From the NCBI GenBank assembly GCA_025526915.1, contig JAHLKH010000053.1:1-64000 (forward strand): a stretch of DNA of 64,000 nt. Reading direction: 5' to 3'. Numbering within the stretch: the first letter of the stretch is position 1; every line of letters begins with the position of its first letter. The DNA comes from Entophlyctis helioformis. Taxonomy: Eukaryota; Chytridiomycota; Chytridiomycetes; Chytridiales; Chytriomycetaceae. The notes below the pieces were generated by a model. It was not told the origin of the DNA and made no database searches. It saw only the letters and a program-made list of their open reading frames with translations. Shown here piece after piece: positions 1-13,472 of this stretch. The position numbers and the translations under genes are program-made.

Positions 1-173
1 ACTTTAACAAGACCGCGTAGCCAGCTCCTGCCTTGCCCTCAATACAAGTGGCCTTGGCGAATAATCGATGGGATTCCGCATCCGGATCTCGTCCAGATCA
101 GCTACGACGCAGGCAACCCGAATAAAAGAGACCACTTTCCTCATTTGTTTTTGCTGAGCGCAAACACGCTGCC

Positions 174-3100
174 ATGCAGTCGTCCAGCGACGCGGGCGCG
201 ACTCGCCCATCGTCCTCCATCACTTTTCCCGACATCAGGCCCAGTGCCCCTACATCTGCTACGCCTGGCGGCCACCATGCGGACTCGGCAGGCAGCAGGT
301 CTGCGCGAAAGTCACGTCCAACAGGTCGCGAGTCGGCAGGTTCAAGAGGACGCATCCAGATGCGTGCCCGTAACACCGACCTCAAGCCGCCAGACCCGCA
401 GTCTGCTCTTCCTGTCCAGCCATGGTCGCTCGTCAAGTCCCACATCACAGGCGTCTTGGGGTCGAAAAACTTGCTGCAGGTCGTCACGACCGACGAGGCT
501 CATGGCAATCTCACACCACCAGCCGCGAACGCCTCCAAGAGCCAGTCCAACACGCAGGCCAACTCCAACAATGCCGCTTCCAGCGGATCCGCATCTGCTT
601 TGTCATCAGCCCCCTCGTCAGGACCATCATCGGCTGGCGCAGTTTCTGCGACAAGAGATGCCACTGGTCGCTCTGGACAACCCAAATCGACAAAAAGCCC
701 TCAGAAACAAGACAGCCTGCCTGAGCCCAACGATCAGCAGCAGCAGCAACAGCAGCAGCAGCAAGCCAACGCAGCTTCATTGCCCATCACCATCACCCAC
801 GGCTTCCAGCTGCTCCGCACGCTTGCAAATCCACGGCCAACCATCAAGTCCGTTCTGTACATCCCAAACTCGTCCATGTTTGTGTCGCTTGACTCAAGCT
901 ACATCTATCTGTGGAAGGGCGGCGCGCGCATCCACAAGGTATCCACACAGCCCGAAAACGACAAGAATGGCCGCAGGCAGCCATCAAAGAAAGGATCGGG
1001 CATGTCAGGCAACGGACATCTTCCCGGCGTTGTTGCCATCTCCAAGTGGATCTACCTTGATCGACAGCGCGTCTATATTGTCGCAAACACTCGGCTTGAG
1101 CTCAAGGTATGGCCAATGCATCCATGACATGGCATCCCGTGAATGACTGAAATTGCTGGCGTCCACAAACAGGTGCTCGACATCCACTTTGAGGAACTCG
1201 CTGTCATCTCCAACCCCAAGCCCGTGTTGAGGTATGCTATCCCATGCACGATGCAGGTTGGCAACTGTTTCTGAGGCTTGCCATCATGCAGCATCGAGTC
1301 TGTGCCGGACAAGAACGAAATTATATGCGGCGAAGTCGGAAGCATTCGGGTACGGGCATTGTGTGCAATGTGGTTGGGCCATGGCGTGTGCGCGTGCGTG
1401 TGCATGCCTGTGTTGCAGATACTGACAGCGCCGTCATTGATGGACATGGCAGATATGGCGTGTTGTCAAGTCAAAGTAAGCGACGAAACGGACAATGCAC
1501 CAACCAACCTGCTGCTTGACTGACTGGCTTTCCGCAGCTTCATTCACATGGAAGTGTACAATCTGGAAGAGCGACGCGTCATCACCCACAATCTGGAAGA
1601 GGAGTGGGTCGCGTTTGTGTACTATGACAGGCTCCTGGACCGCATCTTTGCTGCGTGCGACTCAAACCTATATGCAAGTGGACATGATCGCCATGCATTT
1701 ATCCGCGTCTGTGCTGGTCGTGATGCTCAATCGACAATACTGCTGACATTGCATGCGTACAGATCTACGACTATGCATCTGGAGAGCGCATTGACAACTT
1801 TTACAACATCCACGAGCTTGGCATCACATGCGTTACATTCTACGAGCCATTCGAGTACATTATCACTGGCGGCAAGGACGGCAGCAGTAAGTCTATTCCG
1901 TCGTCGAATGCAAAGCGTGCTCTCGCTGACCGTCCCTGCTTGCACTGCCAGTCAAGATCTGGAATGCACGCAAGTTTCTCATGTTCGACTTTCACGAGCA
2001 CTTTAACGCCATCACCGGAATGGCTCTTCTGGAGAAGGGATGCGAGGGCAGTCCAGGATCTATTCCTCTGCTGCTCTCGTCGAGTCTCGATGCCACAATC
2101 CGCATGTGGAACTTTGAAACGGGCCAGAGCTTGTACCGGTTAGTAGAACGACGCTGTGCTTGTTGATACGACTGGTAAACTGAAGGTTGCAGTCGCTCGC
2201 AGACTCGACACGCATCAGCCATGTCTTGGCATTTCGTTCATCAAAAAGAACCACTTTTACCACTACACCAACACATCCGTGCAGCTGTGGAATGTCAACC
2301 GATATCAGCTCACATTTGTCTTTTTCAGGTGCGCATCGAGCATATGATGCCCAAGCTGCTGATACACCAGGTGCTGCGAGGACGGTGCGCTGACATGCAC
2401 TATGCAATGTTACAAAGATCCACTCCGCTCATCATGCGTCGTGTCACCCATCCCGGAAAGCCGCCGCGCATCCTCACAGCCATTGCAGACGGCAGTGTGA
2501 AAATGATCTCGCCCGTCACGGGCATCGTCATTGCCACTGGCTTCCCGGTCCACAAGGATGCCATTACAAAGGAGATTGCCTACAACATGAGTTCGGGTAA
2601 GGCGGAAAAGATGCTCTGAAAGACAAGGCTGCAAATGCGCACATATGCTCACGAGTGGTGGTCTTGACAGAGACGCTGTATAGCTTCAACACGAATGGCG
2701 ACATTATCCTCTACGACTCGAACGCCAACCCATTCAAGATTCTGGACATCTGGGAGCTGTCGAGTGGGTGATGCTGAACAAGGCGCATGCCAGCATTGCA
2801 CATGCAGTTGGCTGACTGTGCGTTGTCATGCTTAGAAACACCTGGACGAGAGCAAATTACGTGCATCTGCGGGCTCGAGTTTTACAATCACAAGATGGGC
2901 AGCAATGCTGACGCTGATCGTCGGATTGTCCCCAAATCCCGACGAACGCCAAAGTTCTTTCTGGTTGCCGGCAGCGAGAATGGCCAGATCCTGCTGCTGG
3001 ATCTCGAGCAGCGTGGAAAGCAGGAGTTGCTTGTGCAGGTGCGTCCGAGTGGCTGCTTGAAGTTCCACGCGCCATGTCTCTTTGCAGTGCAACAATAGCT

Positions 3101-6100
3101 TATCCATGACTTGCGCGCGCGTGTGTGTGTGGACACGACACAGGCACACAGCGCTAAAATTACCATGCTTGCATTCGACCCTCACAACCTGTATCTGATC
3201 TCTGGTGGAGAAGGCAAGCAGACTTTTGATTGGATTGCATGCCCCGCGACTCTGTAAGACTGATGTGCGCCAAATGATGCAGACTACCTGATCAAGGTTT
3301 GGGCACTTCGCAGCGTTGAAGGAAAGGTGGCATTTGGAGGCGGTTTGATGTCGGGCATGGCGACCATGAGCACCACGCAGTCCATCAGTCTGCTCCCGTG
3401 TCCACATTGACGCTGAATGGATTTGACGTGCCCAACAAGACCATCTCGCTGTCGTTCCAGGCGTCGTCCATGGCCGTCCCTGCAATGGCGGCATCGTTGT
3501 GGCCGATTACCTGAGAGACGTGACTCTGACGCCTGGAAAGGCTGAGCAGGACCAGACGGGCAAAGTGTGCATCATTGCATCGGATACGACTTTGGCGTGT
3601 GGGCATCGGCAAACGACGATGGCACAGTCAAGATTTGGGATGCCGACAACACTATTATACGGTAGGACTGAAGTGGAACTGCCAATAGCACTGAGCGGAT
3701 CAGAGTGTCAGGATGCTGACAGGTTGATGCCGCAGTGAGATCCAGTTCAACGATGTCATTTCGTCGTTGTGCTTTGCAAATGCACGCGGTGATCTCCTGG
3801 TTGGCATTTCGGACCAGATCAGCATTGTGCGAGTGCAAGACTGTAAGCTGGTGGACGCTGATGTGCTGCCGATCGACGCACTGCTCAATGGACGGAGCTA
3901 AAGGCTGGGATATGCGCAAACAGATATGCCGTACAACATCCTCAAGCTCATGGTCGGGCGTGACTATGAGGACGACGAGACGGAGATTCCGATTGCCTTT
4001 GATCCCAACCTGGACTTTTGGGAGTATCGATACGAAACCGAAAAGGAGGAGCATGGCAAAGTACAGGAATGGCACATGCAAAAGTACGCAATGCCAAACA
4101 AACATCATGTCTTGGAGGGTCGTCTGACGCCATTTGGAACGCCAGAGAGCAGATCACAAAACAGGACAGGTGGAGGATGAGCTCGAGTATCTGCTGGAGC
4201 TATCGCAGCTCAGAAGACAAGAGGCGACAAAGGCGAGTGTTATGTGAACGGCTCTTTACATTCGGCTCCCATGGCTAACATGGATGTGTCGGCACCAACA
4301 GAGACGCAACCGCCGCAAGTTTCTGTCGACAGAAAAGGCTGGGTTTATGCACGCGTTGCGGCTCGAGAAGATGGAGCAGATACGCGCTCGGCAACTTGAG
4401 CGCGAGGGATTGGCAGCTGGACCTCGGGGACGCAAAAGGAGCCAGAGGCACGCGACGATGACTCTGACAAGGAAGCCTGGAGCGCGCCAACCAGCATGCC
4501 AAGGCTTGCCGAGCCCAAACCATTGGCGATGCTCAGGAGGTTGTCGAGATCTTGAGTGGTGCCACGAGCGAGCCGTTCTGGCAGAGGCTCTCCACCAACA
4601 ACACCGCCTGTCGAAACTGTAAGCCTGGACAGTAATGTGGTGCTCTGTGAGCCTAAAGACTCACACGTACACCTTGTGCACTTTACAGGATCACGACGCT
4701 GATGCACGTGACAACCAGATCAAGGAAGAGGAAAGCGAGATCCAGCAAGGCCAAACTGATACCCAACTTGAGCAAGTTTCAGATCAGCTACAGCAGCTGG
4801 ACCAGAAAGTGATGATCAGGACGATGACGCTGGCGACTCCAAGGAAGATGCTTCTGCACCTGGACAGGACGGCTCAGCAGCAATTGCAGCCGAGGCACAG
4901 TTGACGGCAGCAAGGCAGTCGGAGCGGTTGAAAATGCGCGAGCGCATGCTCAAGGCCCACATTGCACTCCCAAACAGCACGCTCATTGGCGAGATGGCTC
5001 CAACTCGGAACCGCCAAAGGAAAGCCAAGAAGGACAAGCTGCACATCAAAAGCAAGAGCCGCAAGGAAGGCGGCCAGAGCGACTCGTCGGGCGAAGAAGA
5101 GCAGGATCAGGAGTTCCTCAAAGACATTTGGGGTGCTGGCGGCCAAGATGGGTCCGGCAAAGGTGCAGGAGGCCGGCCCAGTGCAGCAGCGGCATCTGCC
5201 ATGGACGCTGCCCGACAACGGCGCCAAAAGGCACAGCAGGCTCAACAAGCCTACTTTGACAAGACCATGGACGTCAATCTCGAAGACGATGACGACGAGC
5301 TGACTGGTTCAAACGCGAATCTTGGTGGAGCACAGCTGCAGCGCGAGTTCTCGCCCGACGAACCGCTCTTCAGCTCGAAAAAGTCCAAAGGCGACAGCAA
5401 GAAGAAGGGCGGCAAGGGTTCGCGTAGGCGATCAAGCATTGTGCAAAAGCCCAAGAGCGGAAGCCGAGACGATCTGTCACGAAGCAAGCCCACATTGGCA
5501 ACACAATCAGAAGAGCCGCCGACGGAAGCTCGTCCAACAACAGCGTCCAAAGCTGACCAGCAAGCTGGAATGCCGCAGCCCGTCACCTCCGTCTCGGTGT
5601 CTGTGCCGTCTCTTGCCAAAGATCAACAGAAACAGGATGAACAGCAGCAGCAACAGCCGCAGCAAGATGATCAGGCCACAAAGGAGGAGCCGATTGGCTC
5701 GCAAGACGCACCAACTGGGCAAGATCCCGGCGCCGTGGCTGCACCTGCTGCAGATCCTGTCCGCGCAGGACGACCGGTGACTCACCTCGAGTTCCAGCCT
5801 CTCAACCCGCACGTTGTCGATATTTCACGCGCATGGGAGATGCGTAAGCCACCGACCGAACCCAAAGCGTTTGTACTTGGACAGCGCAACGCGGAGCTGT
5901 ACGGTTCAAACATGCAGGCCTCGCCTCCGTCGGCACTCGTCAAGATCCGCAAAACACTTCAGCGCACAAACGAAGCAGCGGCAAACTACGGCAGCAGACG
6001 CCCATCTCAAGCGACCTTGACCTTTAATGGAAAGATGGACCAGCAGACCAGTGACATTTCACAGGCGTTTGACAAGTACAAGAAGCAGAAGCCCGCCTTG

Positions 6101-7828
6101 CTGCGATCGTACTCGGAAGAGGCGGACCTGGCTGTCGAAGAAGCAGCCCATTTCGTCTGGGACATGTTTAGAAACTATCAGGACCCTGAGCGCATCACAG
6201 AGAGCCTCAAGCCGCTTACCAACTACTTTGCAGCCGGAGAGCTTGAAGAAAAGGTGGGACGCTGCGCCACGTTGCACATCTCACAAGCCTGCTGCTGATT
6301 CGTTGCATGTCACGGCTTCTACCATTGCAGCCAAGTATTGAGATCTCAACCGTGGCAAATGTCCTTGGAAACATTCTCAAGACAGGGACGCCTGATCAGC
6401 TCATGGATGCATCCAAGGCACTGCTGTTCCTCTACCAGACGTTCCGGGAAGATTTTCGCAGTCCGCTAAGTGTCTTCATATCGCCCCAGCTCGACCAGCT
6501 GACCAATCCAGACGCCGAAGTTCGGTCGGTTCTATGTGAGAATGTGACCAAGTTTGGAGTGTATCACGACACTATTCTGCTTGGCCTAATCTACTGCCTA
6601 AACGATCGCGAGAGCATGGTTGTGTGCGTTTGATGGCAAGACTGTGGCGGGATGACCAAATTAGCTAACGCGTCATGGTGCGACAGAGAGGCTGCCATGC
6701 GTGGGCTTGCACAGTTTGGCATTACCGACAAGGCAATGCTGCGTGCCGCCATGATTCATCTGGGCATGATCAATGGCGAAGTTGTGCGCTATTACGAGGA
6801 TGCAGGCCTTGACGTGAGTTTGCGATCATGCACATTGCCTGATTCCAGTGGGCTTACACAATCACATACAGCGCATAGCAAGGGAGATCAGGATCCGAGA
6901 GCTTCAGCAAAACCGCCAAACCAACTTCCAAGTGCAGCATTGGCTGGACCAGATTGATCTGCGTGTTCTTCAGATGCGTCGGCAGGACAGCTACTATGAG
7001 CATCTGGCGGGCATCTTCTTCCCGCCTGATGCGGGCGACCGCGATGGCATCGTACGCTCACGGTTGATGAACGAAAAGAGTCTTGGGATCCACGGCATCG
7101 AGGACACGCTGTCATCGCTTGAGAATGCGTCTGCAGATGTCAGTTTTGCAAGCATGAGCAGCTATCTGGACGGCTGGGACATTCGAAGCAATCGCAGCCA
7201 AAAGGTTCTGCGCCAAAGCGCGAGTCAGCAGAAACGCAAAGCATCCTTGCTGCACGCGGATGTCACGTTGAATGCCATCAATGAGCAGTCGGAGGAAGGA
7301 TCGACGCACGGGATGACACCGCCGCTGATGCTTTCGTCGCCGAATGCGCTCTCGTCATCCATGGCTGGCTGGGCCATGCCACGCAATTCGACCAACACAT
7401 CACGGGCAGCAGTCACAGCACCGATCGTCACAGACTTGGGAGGCATTACAGTCCCACACAGCAGCAAGGGCTCGGCATCCAAGCATCGCCTCCTGCCAGA
7501 GGTGCATCATGGGCCACCTGTAACGCATCGCACCACACCCACAACGCGGTCGTTGACGGTCGCGATTGTCAAGAATGTGCGTGCAATGACCGCAGGAGCC
7601 ATATTCGCCAAGAAGGGATCCAAGTGGAACAAGAACACTGCGCTTGTGATGGGCGATGTTCCAAGGCCGAGCACAACCGGCGGCATATTCGATTCAAGCA
7701 TTAGCAGAGTTAGCACGACAACGAGTGTTGGAGCGGCTGCTCGCAGGAATGCTGGCAGCAGCATGGGTCGGTCAAGTGGGATCGCGTCTCGCGCCACGTC
7801 TTTGCCCGAGCGGCTCACCGTTTTGTAG
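174..7828 (+). CDS. WD40-repeat protein, WDR87/WDR97-like, multi-exon
   Basis: A long gene read through many short introns. It starts at ATG 174 with a disordered Ser/Gln-rich leader that includes a poly-Q run near 738-774. A WD40 region follows; visible blades include VKIWNARKF (about 1955), IRMWNFETGQ (about 2100) and VKIWDADNT (about 3630). A charged coiled middle (about 4900-5800) comes next, then a helical HEAT-like C-terminal part (about 6100-6830), and the frame stops at 7828. The order WD40, charged linker, helical repeats matches the WDR87/WDR97 group, which is linked to motile cilia, so an axonemal role is inferred. Three one-base frame breaks near 3390, 3485 and 3580 interrupt otherwise good WD40 sequence. 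One intron near 3214 uses a GC donor. It is possible, but not favoured, that two genes are joined here; exon edges were not all fixed. Confidence 0.6.
738..774 (+). repeat. CAG trinucleotide run (poly-Q)
   Basis: An almost pure CAG/CAA run encoding about ten glutamines inside the first exon of the WD40 gene. Similar runs occur in other genes of this window. Confidence 0.8.
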
Positions 7829-8060
7829 TGTTCATTTCAATATACATAATGTTCGACTCTGGAGGGTGTGTGCTAGCCATTCCATCGCCGTATGCGGAGA
7901 TGCAGCGAGTGGATAGTCTGGCAGATGAGCAGGCTTTGCCTTGCAGAGGCTCTCTGCTTGGAGAGCATCTCCGTGAAACCAAAATGCACGCCGTTCACAT
8001 CGCGTTCGATTTTCCAACGTTTCTGACAAACGCGACATCCAGCGGCTTCTGGACCCCGAC

Positions 8061-9318
8061 ATGCCGCCCAAGCGAGCCACCAGTGCATCAAAGGGAGGCA
8101 AGGGTGCGTCTGCAAAAGATCGGAAGGGAAGCGCTGGCGATCTCCTAATTGCGCCGCCGGACCCAAACGCCATTCGCCGACGAGAATTGCGGCCACAGTA
8201 CGTCCAGTACTGCAAGCAGTTTGTGACGGATCCGCTCCCAGGCATCCTCAAGCGCATCGACGAAGCAATCGATCAGAACAAGGAGATTCAACAAGTTAGT
8301 GCTGTCGCTATTCTGGGCCGATCGTGTCTCTCTAACAACAAGGGCATGCCGTGGCTCTCGCGTCGTAGCTCATTGTCGATGCTGCGTGCTTACGGACAAA
8401 CGACATTGCTGCCATTCGTTCCACGTTTCGCAAGTACACGCCGCTGTATGCGTTGTGTCTGTGGAAGACCAAATTTCAAGACACGGCCTTTCAGACGACG
8501 GTAACAAGACTGTCTTTGCAAGTCGTTGCAAGCCATCCACCACTCATTGCTGACCAGTGGGGCTTAGATTGGGTTTGTGGCCATGAAGCAGACACTCGGA
8601 TCTCTGCAGCTTGTCGGCAACGACCTGACAGAAGCACACGCACCGATACTCGCGAGTTTGTGCCGTGAGTCGGTGCGTCTCAAGTCGCTGGTGCTCGATC
8701 ATAACCATCTGGGCATTGGATGCATCGCAATCCTCAAAGGCATCTGCGAAAACAATGGATGCATTCTTCAGAAGCTGTCCATGCGATACTGTGCAATGGA
8801 CTCGGATGCAAGCCCTTTTCTTGGAAGCATCATCGCAAGACTTCCTACCCTAAAGTACGACTGCAGACAATGATTGAGACCGTGCTCTGATGGCTGACGT
8901 ACCGATCCACAGGTCGCTGGATGTGGGGGGAAACCTGATACGCGACGAAGGACTGCCTCCAATATCGCGTGCACTCACGGAGACTAAGACGCTGTCCATC
9001 CTTGGTCTGGCATTCAACGAGATCGGAGACTCGGCCATCAGCGGCTCGCTTCCCTTTGCCGAGTTTTGCCGGCTTGTCATCGCCAGCCCTCTGACACAGA
9101 TCGACTTGAGCGGCAACTTCTTTGGAGACCATGGCATGGAAAAGCTGCTTGAGATCCAGCGGCAGCGCAAAGTGGCGTGGGCAGCAGGCAAGGCACCGCC
9201 CCTCAGGCTGCTTGTTCCCGAGCGTGCCAACAACAGCGTGTTTGATGGGATCTGGGACATGAATACTGCCATGACGGCTGTGGCTGGAAAGAAGGGCAAG
9301 AAGGGCAAGAAGAAATGA
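8061..9318 (+). CDS. Leucine-rich-repeat protein (ribonuclease-inhibitor type)
   Basis: Four exons (8061-8294, 8369-8500, 8568-8854, 8913-9318) join in phase to give 352 residues. After a lysine-rich start (MPPKRATSASKGGKG) there are ribonuclease-inhibitor-type LRR units such as LKSLVLDHNHLGIG, LKSLDVGGNLIRDEG and LSILGLAFNEIGDSA. The tail ends in a run of KKGKKG. Proteins of this type often form part of axonemal or basal-body complexes, and the neighbouring WD40 gene is of the same kind, but no specific orthologue was identified. No membrane segment or enzyme motif is visible. The gene sits 232 bases downstream of the WD40 gene on the same strand, and no frame breaks were found. Confidence 0.75.
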
Positions 9319-9956
9319 AGCCCGGTTCGTCTTCTGGAAGGCATTGCGTTTGGAACGAACGCCGAGCATCCATTGGTAGATCCAGACTCTTCCTCCCAGA
9401 CCAAACGCATCAAACCGCAGATTGCTGGCACGCATACCACAAAGCATGCCAAACAGACATGTGCTCGGGGCCGATTACATGCTGGCGCTCTCCACAGCAA
9501 GCGCCTACGATGATGGTGCGCCGCAAGTGCATTTTGCAATGCTGCGACTCATCAGCTTTGCTGGTCGGAATGCAGCATCTGACCTGTACTCCTGGTGCTG
9601 CTACTTGTGCCACTGCAAATGTTGCTTCGACACGGCGGCGCGATATCGGCGATGCACAACACAAGGCGCTACGAGCCAGAGGGGATCCATCTCACAGCAA
9701 GCGGCATCGCTGGTGGAGGCGCTGAGAGCAAACACGAAAGCAAGTCCAGGTGCAGAGCAGGGTGAGTTCCACTCGATGCTCACAGGTTGGGGTCGGCACT
9801 GGGTGCAGTTGCTTGGGTATTTGGCACACGGCGGCCATTGTTCGATCATGGCTTCGTGTTGGTGTTTCATGGCACCAAAGCACAATCAAGATAGGCGTGC
9901 TCTCGGCTGTGTGGATCGAGGCAAGCATGCCTGGCTGGCTGACAAGTGGCTGGACC
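9319..9956 (+). other. Intergenic, no gene seen
   Basis: About 640 bases between the LRR gene and the RGS gene. Open frames here have no family resemblance and are crossed by better-supported flanking genes. It presumably holds the RGS promoter. Confidence 0.5.
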
Positions 9957-12900
9957 ATGCTTAAAGTGCAAGGCACCTCACCAGGCGGCAAGCCCGCTTC
10001 ACGCCACGAGTGGCTGCCTCGTGTTGTTCGCAAGGGTCAAGATCGCACCACCGACCATGTTCGCAACTTTACTCGCGTGGTGATACGCGGCACGCCCACC
10101 AATGACTTCAGCATTGTCGTCGACCGTCGCGTAACGATAGAGTACCTTGCGCAGCAGATCGAGGCCGAGTTTGCGTACCGCTGTCTCTTTCCCCCGCCAA
10201 AGACCCCTGACCCAGACGCATCCCTCAACGCGTCCATGGAACGCTCCACAAGCCATCTGGCTCTTGCCAGCCACTCTCCGTTCCAGTGCGGATTCCTCTA
10301 CGACCACGCCATGATGCCGCTGCGTTTTCAAGACCTGGTTGGCGATGTGCTTGAAGAAGACTCGATCGTCACGGCAGTCAACATCTTTGACGATGACCAA
10401 GAGTACCTGTCGCTCGCCACCGATCTCGGAGCAGACGGTCTTAGCGCAATGTTTGAAGACCGCATACAAGGTATGCTTACCGCATATCGTCCATCTATAT
10501 ACAGTGCACAGGCAAAACTCTGGCAGACCAAGCTAACGCTCAAATCCAACCAAGCGCCAAGATCAAGTCATGTGCATAGTCGCATTGCAAGTAATGATAA
10601 TGTTGCGGGCAGATACAGCCAGCACCGCAATGCAGATGCGTCGACTGCACAGGAAGGCATTCCAACCGTGGTTGTCGTGCCTGCCGAGTCATTGAACCAA
10701 GTGGAAACGTCGACACTGTCAAGCTCGGACCTCGACATTAGCAATCGCGGACATGGACGCGGCTTGGCAGGCATCCGTAGCCAGTCGCAGATCACCACGG
10801 AATCTTCTCACCGACGGCGTGAGGGAGCCATTGCCGCATCTCTGGCCACCCTCGACAGTCGCTTCCAACTCTTTATCCGAAACTCCCTGTGTCTTGACGC
10901 TTTCCATACAATCTGCATCGAGCATTTTGCAATCGAGAACCTGCTCTTTTGGTTGGACGTCGAGGTCTACCGCCAGATCGGGTCTCTCGACATCGAAGCG
11001 CACCGGCTCTACATCTGTCTGACCTACATTGCCCCCGGATCACCTCTCGAGATCAACATAGCCGACGAGATCCGCCGCGACATCATGTGTGGCACCGAGT
11101 CCGCCAACGATCCAGCCATCATGACCGTCTTTGACGAGGCTCAAGAGCGCATTTACGCACTTGTCAAGGGCCACACGTATGCCATCTTTGAGCGCAGCAA
11201 GGCATATGCGAACCTGAAGGCAATGCACAGCAAAGGTATACATGCACACGCCATGGGGTATGCGCATTGACAGCTGTGCAAGGCATTGATCTCCCACTGC
11301 TCGACAGATGAGCGGTCATTCGCCAATCATGTGCTGCAGCTGTCAACCTTTGAGCACAAGCCAAGCTCCCTTCGCGCAGCTGTGCGCCATATTCTCAATC
11401 ATTCATTCCCCGACTCGGCGACACTGGCCGATAAATCCTTGTCGCTCCCGCATCTGGCGTCACTGCACGGGCCGGTGCTTGCTGTCAGCGGCATTCAAGC
11501 CACGCGTTCGGAAATACTCGATCAAGTTGTCAGGCACTTTTTCCCCGACTCGCCATGCCTACCGATCGAAGGCTACTTCAACGACCGCCAAAAGACCCTG
11601 ACAGACATCCGCCAACGACGCGTCAAGAAGGAGCGCCTCATCTCCAAGTTCTTTGGCCAGCACCCAAGTGCCGAGCAACTTAAGCGGCAACTAGATAATG
11701 GATCGCACACGATGCTTTCTCGCTGCAGCATGGAGTCGCCGTCTGGTCATAATCCACGATACTCTGTCACAAAGACGAATCCAGTCGATGGCGAGCTTGA
11801 GGATCTGGATATGTCTCTAAGCGATGGCCAAGTGAAAATCCGTTTGGGCACCGATCAAGCCGACAGTGCAGACAGCAAAGTCAGGCATGAGCAACACGAG
11901 CCAGACCAAGCTCCAGCCCAGCCGTCGCAGCAGGCGTCGATGCCACGGCAAGACTCGTCGTCACAAGATGATATGCCGCGCGGCGTTGATAAGCGCAGCA
12001 AGATGAAAAAAGCCGAGAAACTGCAGGGCATCTTTGGCGAGAAGCTGCCCTCGAGCCAGCTTGTCGGACAGAACCTGGCCAATCCCGAGGATGAGTTTGT
12101 TGCCGATCAGCTTGGCAATAGTGCGACATATGTCTCCCAGACACAGCTGAACCTCGTGCAGCCTGCAGCAGTTATCCAACCGTTGGTGATGCTTGCAGCA
12201 CCCATCATTGCGTTTACATCCGCAGATCCGCAAGAACCCGAGGCACCAGCCCCCGTCACAGTCAACACGCTGGATGCAGAGGAAAAGCGCGTGCTAACAA
12301 GGCGGAGCAAGAAAGCGACAGACATTCTCGGCGAGAAGCTGGACGAAGAGCTGGCGTCACAAATCGTGGCCACCGGCCTTGGCCGCAACCCGGCATTTGA
12401 CGATGGGCTGCCCCGATTGCGGCTCTCTGTTGCAGTCAGTCCAGCAAGCAATGACCGAGCCGCCGATGTGCCGCCATCTCCTAGCGCCGAATCGATCTCG
12501 TCGCGTATCTCGGACACCACAAGCCCAGCTAGTCCTGTGTATGACGATAGCGTCGAGCGCGAGTATCGACGCAAAAAGCTGCGCAAGCTGCACCAGTTCC
12601 TCGGCGAGCGTCTTCCACCAAGCATGCTCGAGGGCGATGGAGGAACGACTGGACGTGCTAGCGTCATGCGGCCACGATCGTCGACGGTAGGCGAGCGTCC
12701 AAACGCAGCGTTGTTCGTGGCTCTGTCAACAGAGAGCCCTTACGATCCAAGTGCCAAGCTTGGTGCTCTCATGCGTGCACACAAGATGACCATTCGGGGT
12801 TTGGAGCGCGTTATTACAGACAAGCAAGCAACGGCCGAGCTGGTGCGGGCGGTCAAGGAGTTTGACTCTGAGGAGCTGCAGCGAAATGCATCGAATATCG

Positions 12901-13439
12901 CGGCGTCGGGACCCACTGGCAGCACGGTCAGCACCAGCAGTGGTGGCACCGGAAGCAACAACAGCCTCGCCGTGCTCAGCGCTTCGCGACGCAAGCCCAA
13001 GTTTGACGATCAGTTCCGCCAGTCTGAGCGCCGCGTTCGAAAGATCTCGCAGTTTTTCGGCGACGAGCTGTCAGCAGAAGAGATCCACCAGTTCATCAAC
13101 AAGAGCCTGATCTCGGACATTGAGCGCACAATCATGGACGACTACTCGTCTGGGCTGCTCTCCGAGGAGGAGATGACGGCGCTGGTTGTCGACTTGAAGC
13201 GACTGAACGACAGCCTAGTGGACAGCAACAGCAACACCAATCTGCAGCAGTCTCGGCTGTCGCGCGCAAGCAGCTCCTCGCAGATGGACACTGAGACGCA
13301 AAACAGGCTCGAGGCACTAGACAAGCCAGGAAACAGCATGGCATCGTCGGCCATGCTTCTCATGCACGCTTTTTCTCCAAAGAGTCGGCGCGGAAGCAAA
13401 CAGTCGCCGAAATCGGCCTTTGACCTTTCATCGACATAA
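9957..13439 (+). CDS. RGS-domain protein with five FFGE-like repeats
   Basis: Two exons (9957-11235 and 11308-13439, phase-1 intron of 72 bases) encode about 1,136 residues. The ATG at 9957 is chosen because it directly precedes well-formed coding sequence; the frame is open upstream to 9750. An RGS domain lies at about residues 290-425 (SRFQLFIRNSLCLDAFHTIC, IENLLFWLDVE), the fold that accelerates GTP hydrolysis by G-alpha subunits. The C-terminal half carries five spaced copies of a basic short motif ending in FFGE/ILGE/FLGE. Regions between are disordered and acidic or Ser-rich. The protein probably dampens heterotrimeric G-protein signalling at the membrane, and the window also encodes a class C receptor. 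The N-terminal region (about residues 10-170) may hold a Ras-binding or ubiquitin-like fold (VVIRGTPTNDFSIVVDRRVT); this is a guess. Confidence 0.85.
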
Positions 13440-13472
13440 GTGGTCATCCCAAAATACTACCAGTTTGCAATA

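Noticed and set aside
145..1146. Long plus-strand open frame overlapping the start of the WD40 gene
   Set aside because: Arg/Pro/His-rich shadow in another frame; the 174 frame carries poly-Q and WD40-like sequence and splices onward.
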